Below are positions 59,440 through 64,000 of a DNA stretch of 64,000 bases, piece after piece. Position 1 is the stretch's first letter. Each line of letters begins with the position of its first letter. This DNA is from Hydrangea macrophylla. Taxonomy: Eukaryota; Streptophyta; Magnoliopsida; Cornales; Hydrangeaceae. A program made the translations under genes and the position numbers. The notes under the pieces were generated by a model. The model saw nothing but the letters and a program-made list of their open reading frames with translations, ran no database searches and was not told the origin of the DNA. The stretch lies in contig CM066991.1 of assembly GCA_033977485.1 (NCBI GenBank), positions 57,097,350 to 57,161,349 of the forward strand, given 5' to 3'.

Positions 59440-59760
59440 TCATTATTCTATCCATTGCTCGTTAAGGATATGTTCCATCCACCGCATATCATGGACACTA
59501 CGTCAGTCCACCCCCTGCTCGTTAATGATATAAACCATCCACCGTATATCAGGGATACGACGCTTTGAACAACATCATATTAAATCTATTGCCAGAACTC
59601 ATCGATGTATACCAGTGATCCCTATCCACTACTCGTTAAGGATATAAACCATCCACCGCTCGTTAAGGATATAACATGGATCATCTGGCTATCTTAGGAC
59701 TACATGGTCCTGCTCACTGCTCGTTAATGATATAAACCATCCACCGCATGTGAAAGCATT
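59440..59760. repeat. Tandem hairpin array in element F LTR
   Basis: Five copies of a unit around 'CTCGTTAAGGATATAAACCA' then 'TCCACCG', starting near 59457, 59518, 59632, 59659 and 59719. Copy 1 pairs GATATG (59467-59472) with CATATC (59485-59490). Copy 2 pairs TGATATA (59526-59532) with TATATCA (59545-59551). Confidence 0.82.
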
Positions 59761-60065
59761 TCGTAACCAGGCATCCGCCCGCGTACTATTCTCGAAACTT
59801 ATCAAACCTACTTATATTTCGTATTAACACTAATACATAACTTCCCATTGTGGCCTAACTATTTTGATTGAAAAGGACGAATATCGAACTCATACATGAA
59901 CCGCATAACATCTAACACCATTCACATAAATTAGTTATTCTTAATTGTACTTTTCTATGTTGTTACATTATCCCAGATTAACCCAAAATTGCATAATGAA
60001 AATCCGAATCGAGAATCGAACGATTGAACCCTTTACATAATAAACAACATAAATAATCTATGTTC

Positions 60066-60290
60066 TGCCAACACTAATAGATTGAGGCAAGGGTCAATCG
60101 ATTGGGATAAAAATGTAACAATCGATTGAAAAACATGTCAATCGATTGAATCCACAACAAAATTGATTGCTAATCTTGGCGCTTAGCAATCGATTGGGTT
60201 ACAAAGAATTCCAATTGATTAGGAAAAGTACAATCAATTGGGACTCAACTGATATCAATTGATTGGGAAAAGTCCAATCGATTGGGACTT
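60066..60290. repeat. CAATCGATTG word cluster 1 in element F LTR
   Basis: About ten exact or near copies of the palindrome CAATCGATTG, irregularly spaced, often followed by GG or GA. Confidence 0.88.
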
Positions 60291-60721
60291 CATCTTCTCT
60301 AGTAGTTATGCATCTAAACACCCCATACACTTGTAAAAACATATATAAGAGAGACCAAGTGAGTAAAGACTCACTTAAGGCTTGTTTGGCTATGTTTGTA
60401 GAGCTTGGAGATCAAACTCTCTCTCTCCTCTTCTCTTTCTCTTCTTTGTCTGCTCTCTGTCTCTCATTCTCTTCTTCTTTCCTTCTCTTTTCTTCTGTCT
60501 TCTTTCTCTTCTCCTTCTTCTTTCACTGCCCAAGGTAGTGTGTATACATGTGTGGATGCATATATATATATGTAAGTTAGTGTGTATATAAATATATACC
60601 ACTCTCTCTCAAACTCAACTGAACCAAATAGACCCAAGGCCTGAAATGAAGGTTTATATATAGGAAATGAGAGTGCCACAGGTCCAAACAAGCAAAGAAG
60701 AAAACCCGTCTCTACTTTTAC

Positions 60722-60920
60722 TAATCAATTGGGACTGATGGAAATTGATTGGTTATAGATATTTCATGGCAATCAACTGTGAGTCAAGGGCAATCGATTG
60801 GGTTATGCCATGTAATGAATTCAAGTAGGCAGTAGTATAGTAATCGATTGGAAGATGGCAATTGATTGGTATACAAAGAGTAGCAATCAATTGGAAACAA
60901 AGGCAATCGATTGGTAACCA
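60722..60920. repeat. CAATCGATTG word cluster 2 in element F LTR
   Basis: About seven copies, several decayed to CAATCAATTG or AATTGATTGG. Lies on the other side of the TATA box from cluster 1. Confidence 0.85.
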
Positions 60921-61007
60921 ACATTACTAAATGAAAGGTAAGGGTTATACAAGTAAATAGAAACGAATACTAGGTCTTATTTATATATTAAGATACAGGG
61001 TATTACA

Positions 61008-61025
61008 TCATCCACCACTCATTAA
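61008..61025 (-). other. Polypurine tract of element F
   Basis: The minus strand reads AATGAGTGGTGGATGA just before the LTR, preceded by 'TTTCGAGGACAAAATCCTT', the usual Tekay arrangement. Confidence 0.72.
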
Positions 61026-62402
61026 GGATTTTGTCCTCGAAATAAAAAAACAAGCAAGGTCTAAAACAAGAACAGAAACTTCTCACGCATCTCTGACTCT
61101 AGCTCCCATGAAGTTTCTCTTCATCGAGATGCTTCCACTGAATCTTCACCAATGGGATCTCCTTATTTCTGAGCTCTTGATCCCTCAATCTAGAATGCAA
61201 ACTAGTCATTCATCGAACGTAACGTTGTCATTGACTTCAATGTCCTCAAAGTTGATCTCATGTGCTGGGTTGTGAACACACTTTTGTAGCATACTGATGT
61301 GGAAAACATTGTGCACTCCTGACATCTTTGGCGAAAATGTGAGTCAATAAGCAACCTTTCCAACACTTTTTAGAATCTCGAACGATCCAATGAATCATGG
61401 CGATAGCTTACCTCTCTTCTGACCAAATTTGACGATTCCTCGAACAGGTGAAACCTTGAGTAGCACGTGGTCTCCAACTGCAAACTCCAAGTCTTTGCAT
61501 CGTTTGTCAGCATAACTCTTGTGTCAGGTCTGAGTTATCTTCGTCTTTTTACGTATAATCTGGATCTTCTCATTGGTTTTTCATATCATCTATGGCCTAA
61601 GAAGTTAAGTATCTCTGACTTTGGTCCAATATAGTGGTGATCAACAATGTCTTCTATATAAAGCTTCACACGGCACATCCCTATGTTCGTATGGTAGCTA
61701 TTGTTGTAGGCGAACTTGAACAACGATAGGTGCATCTCCCACGAACTCTTAAAATCAATAATGCAAGCGCGTGGCATATCTTCCATCACTTGATTCACTC
61801 GTTCAGTCTGTCCATCAGTCTGCGGATAAAAGGCTGAACTCAAATTCAGTGTAGTTCCCATCGCTGTTTGAAGACTCTTCTAGAATTCTGCAGTAAAGTG
61901 AGAATCTCGATCTGATATGATAGAAATAGGTACTTCGTGTAACTGTACCACGTGATATGAATACATTCGGCTCAAACATTCCACTGGATAGGTTATGCTA
62001 TAGGCGATAAAATGTGCCATCTTTGTAAGTCGATCCACGATTACCCAAATAGTGTCATGGTTTTACCGTGACTTCAAAAATCCTACTACGAAATCCATGG
62101 TTATATGTTCCCATTTCTATTAGGGGATTGGTAACGGTTGTAGAAGTCCAGGTGGTTTCTGATGTGCTGCCTTTACTTACTTACAAGTAAGACACTGAGA
62201 TACATACTCAACTACTTCTCGCTTCATTCCTTTCCACCAGAAATTTCTCTTTAAATCCTTGTACATCTTTGTACCTCCAGGATGAATAGTCATTCATGAC
62301 TTATGTGCTTCATCCAATATTTCTGTTCAGAGATTTTCTTCGTCAAGTACACAAAGTCTACCTTTACATTGTAAAGCTCTGTCTGTACTAATACTCCAGA
62401 CC
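61026..62402 (-). pseudogene. Element F integrase and chromodomain, broken
   Basis: Zinc-binding region with 'DEAHKS', 'IHPGGTKMYKDLKR' and 'YVSQCLTCK' (about 62320-62180). Core with 'ITMDFVVGFLKSR', 'VPISIISDRDSHFTAEF' and 'FYPQTDGQTERVNQVMEDM', giving D, D and E. Then 'KRGKLSP' and 'MSGVHNVFHISML' (about 61310), and a C-terminal chromodomain piece 'LRNKEIPLVKIQWKHLDEE' near 61170. The chromodomain steers chromovirus insertion to marked chromatin. Multiple stops and frameshifts, including within the chromodomain, make it inactive. Confidence 0.85.
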
Positions 62403-62407
62403 TCTGG

Positions 62408-62890
62408 TGTCACGACCCAAGTCTCCCCCAGTAAGATATTGTCCATTTTGGGCCCAACCCGCATGGATTTTTCCTAGCACTAGCCCACAAGCCTGCCCAA
62501 AATGCGTCTTACTAGGTTCCACTATGGCCCTCTCTGTATATAGCACATTACCCTTCTTTCCCCAGGCGATGTGGGACGAACTCCCCCTACAACACACAAC
62601 ACTAGGGTCATTACATTCCACCCCCCTTAGGGCCTAATGCCCCTGTTGGCACACTTCCAATTTGGTCTGGCTTTGATACCATTCTGCCACGACCCAAGCC
62701 TCCCCTAGTAAGATATTGTCCACTTTGGGCCCAACCCGCACGAATTTTTCCTGGCACAAGCCCATAAGCCTGCCCAAAAAGTGTCTTACTAGGTTCCACT
62801 ATGGCCCTCCATATATAGCACATTACCCTTCCTTCCCCAGGCAATGTGGGACGATCTCCCCCTACAGCACACAGCACCAGGGTCATTACA
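62408..62890 (-). mobile_element. TRIM (terminal-repeat retrotransposon in miniature) in element F pol
   Basis: 483 bp: direct repeats 62408-62615 (208 bp) and 62685-62890 (206 bp), TG...CA, around a 69-bp core. The core has a tRNA-Met-type primer site on the minus strand (TGGTATCAAAGCCA, 62681-62668) and a purine tract (AGGGGGGTGGAA) next to the other repeat. It has no coding capacity and must be mobilised in trans. The flanks TCTGG (62403-62407) and CCTAG (62891-62895) match at three of five bases as a decayed TSD. F's frame is continuous across the site. Confidence 0.88.
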
Positions 62891-62895
62891 CCTAG

Positions 62896-63557
62896 TTCTT
62901 TGGCTGACATCTTGGCAAACCATAACTTCAAATCTTCCGTTGTCTGTTGAGCTTCTATAATACGACTGATCAAAGTCGATTGTACTATAAGACATCCAAA
63001 GTGTTGTCCTTCCATTAGTTCCACTGGCTAAAGATTGAATTCTGCTAAAAGGTCTAGTGCGATCCATTCTTGGATTAATAACGGAGCGACTACTAATCGA
63101 GGTCTACGACTCAAAGCATCTACTATGATATTTGCTTTACCCGGATGGTATTGCAACGAAAAGTCATGGTCTTTGAGTATATCCATCCATCTTCGTTGTA
63201 TCATGTTCAACTACTTCTAAGAGAACAAATACTTCAAGCTCTTATGGTTGGAGAATAGATCAAACTTCTCTCCATAGAGATAGTGTCTCCAAATCTTCAG
63301 TGCAAACACTATTGTTGTGAGTTCCAAATCATGCTTCGGATAATTCTTCTCATGTACCTTTAATTGTCTTGATCCGTATACAATGATATTCCCATCCTAC
63401 ATAAGCACACAACTAAGTCCCTGGTGTGATGCGTCACTATAGATCACATACCTTTCTCTACTCTTAGGTATTGTGAGTACTGGTGCAGAAGTCAATCTTT
63501 CCTTTAACTCCTAAAATGAATGTTCATGCTTATCTATTCATTCATACTTTATCCCCT
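62896..63557 (-). pseudogene. Element F RT end, RNase H and connection to integrase, broken
   Basis: 'ELKERLTSAPVLTIPKSRER', then RNase H 'VIYSDASHQGLSCVLM', '[20 protein letters not shown]', '[20 protein letters not shown]' and 'RRWMDILKDHDFSLQYHPGK' with 'DALSRRPR', typical of chromoviruses. A stop follows the first RNase H motif, and others lie near 63205. The right edge is cut by element J. Confidence 0.85.
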
Positions 63558-64000
63558 TGTAGACACCCTAATTTTGACCGACCATCAAATTTAGGGGAGA
63601 ACAACCTCTAAGTTCGATGATGACAATGCCTGACTAATCTAAGGCTTCCAAAGGTGATTCAAGCTCTTCAAAAGGCTCTTTGATTAAAAAAAAATGAAAA
63701 AATAGAAAAAAAGAGAAGAACATGAAAAAGATGTAAAAATGGCATACAGTGAGGCCCGCTGCAGTCACGCGATGCCGCTGCGGCACTCCCGGACTACCAC
63801 ATCGGCATTCAGTGAGAACCGCTCTGGCAATCACTGAATGCTGCAAAAATCTTTAATGCCGCTAAAATAAAAATATGGCAGTCGGCAGAGTTGTCCGCAG
63901 CATTCATTGAATGTCGCATCTACATTTAGTGAATGCCACGCCGGTGATCAGTGAGTGTCGTTTCGACACTTACTGAGTGCCGCGGACAACTCCACCAACT
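63558..64000 (+). mobile_element. Element J: start of another LTR element, truncated by window edge
   Basis: F's pol stops and TGTAGACACCCTAATTTTGACC-type sequence, a common Ty3/gypsy LTR start, begins at 63558. From about 63745 an array of words like CATTCAGTGAATG alternates with GCCGC blocks. GTTGTCCGC (63890 on) and GCGGACAAC (near 63990) are inverted copies flanking part of it. The end and the TSD are outside the window. Confidence 0.6.

Larger units (their letters stand above)
58829..61007 (-). repeat. Element F 3' LTR
   Basis: Begins TGTAATACCCTGTATC (minus strand, 61007), close to solo LTR G's start. TATATATAA (minus) near 60653-60661 is a likely TATA box. Contains a hairpin array and two CAATCGATTG word clusters. 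Otherwise no gene in this 2.2 kb. Confidence 0.78.
58829..63557 (-). mobile_element. Element F: chromovirus (Tekay-type Ty3/gypsy), 3' part
   Basis: Minus-strand order: RT end and RNase H (63557-62896), TRIM insertion, integrase with chromodomain (62402-61100), polypurine tract, 3' LTR (61007 to about 58829). The 5' half is outside the window or removed; element J interrupts at 63558. The left LTR boundary is inferred from the TGTCAC end and is uncertain by about 10 bp. Confidence 0.8.

Noticed and set aside
60390..60691. Frames in the CT-rich part of element F LTR
   Set aside because: Leu/Ser- or Arg/Glu-rich translation of a microsatellite-like stretch.
62407..63024. Cys- and Trp-containing minus-strand frames crossing the TRIM
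   Set aside because: They result from the two TRIM repeats translated out of frame with pol.

Overview
The window is repeat-dense nuclear DNA from a flowering plant, most likely a eudicot. The evidence is the set of element lineages present, all typical of plants (Tat, Athila and Tekay-type Ty3/gypsy, Ty1/copia, a TRIM, a plant L1-type LINE), plus the first exon of an intron-containing DnaJ gene with a plastid-like leader. The species cannot be fixed from sequence alone. No rRNA, tRNA, CRISPR or bacterial-style genes were seen.

Layout: 1-5290 is the only non-retroelement stretch. It holds unassigned sequence, a LINE-like 3' tail, DnaJ exon 1 (minus strand, 4487-4732) and a small foldback element. 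From 5330 to 58828 lies one LINE on the minus strand, split by a nest of insertions about 51.6 kb long. A pol-deleted copia element (E, 6211-57835, TSD CCTCT) is inserted in the LINE. E's left LTR is split by a Tat-type element (A, 6264-17229, TSD TTAAG). Its leader is split by a Tekay-like solo LTR (G, 20148-31038), itself split by an Athila-like gag-protease element (B, 20890-29231, TSD CTATG). Its right LTR is split by a large Athila element on the minus strand (D, 33171-57514, TSD CACCA). D in turn carries a second gag-protease element of B's family (C, 37799-46296, TSD GGAAG) and a solo LTR (H, 51700-53016, TSD GTTTG). To the right of the LINE is the 3' part of a chromovirus (F, 58829-63557, minus strand) with a 483-bp TRIM in its pol region. 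F is cut at 63558 by the start of another LTR element (J) that runs off the window.

Ages read from LTR pairs by eye agree with the nesting: E's LTRs differ by roughly 10% in a sampled segment, D's by about 5%, A's at 17 of 625 positions, and C's by about 1%. Every protein-coding region of the elements carries stops or frameshifts, so no intact autonomous element is visible.

How the parts relate: D has the full Athila-type gag, protease, RT, RNase H and integrase layout. B and C have only gag and protease, but share with D the tRNA-Asp-type primer site and a series of hairpins before the polypurine tract, so D-like elements are plausible helpers. The most unusual signals are non-coding: (1) LTRs of unrelated lineages each carry arrays of a short palindromic or CpG-rich word; (2) tandem hairpin arrays in two Tekay-type LTRs show matched changes in both stem arms; (3) a four-hairpin module before the polypurine tract is conserved between B/C and D; (4) element A carries an antisense, apparently four-exon gene.
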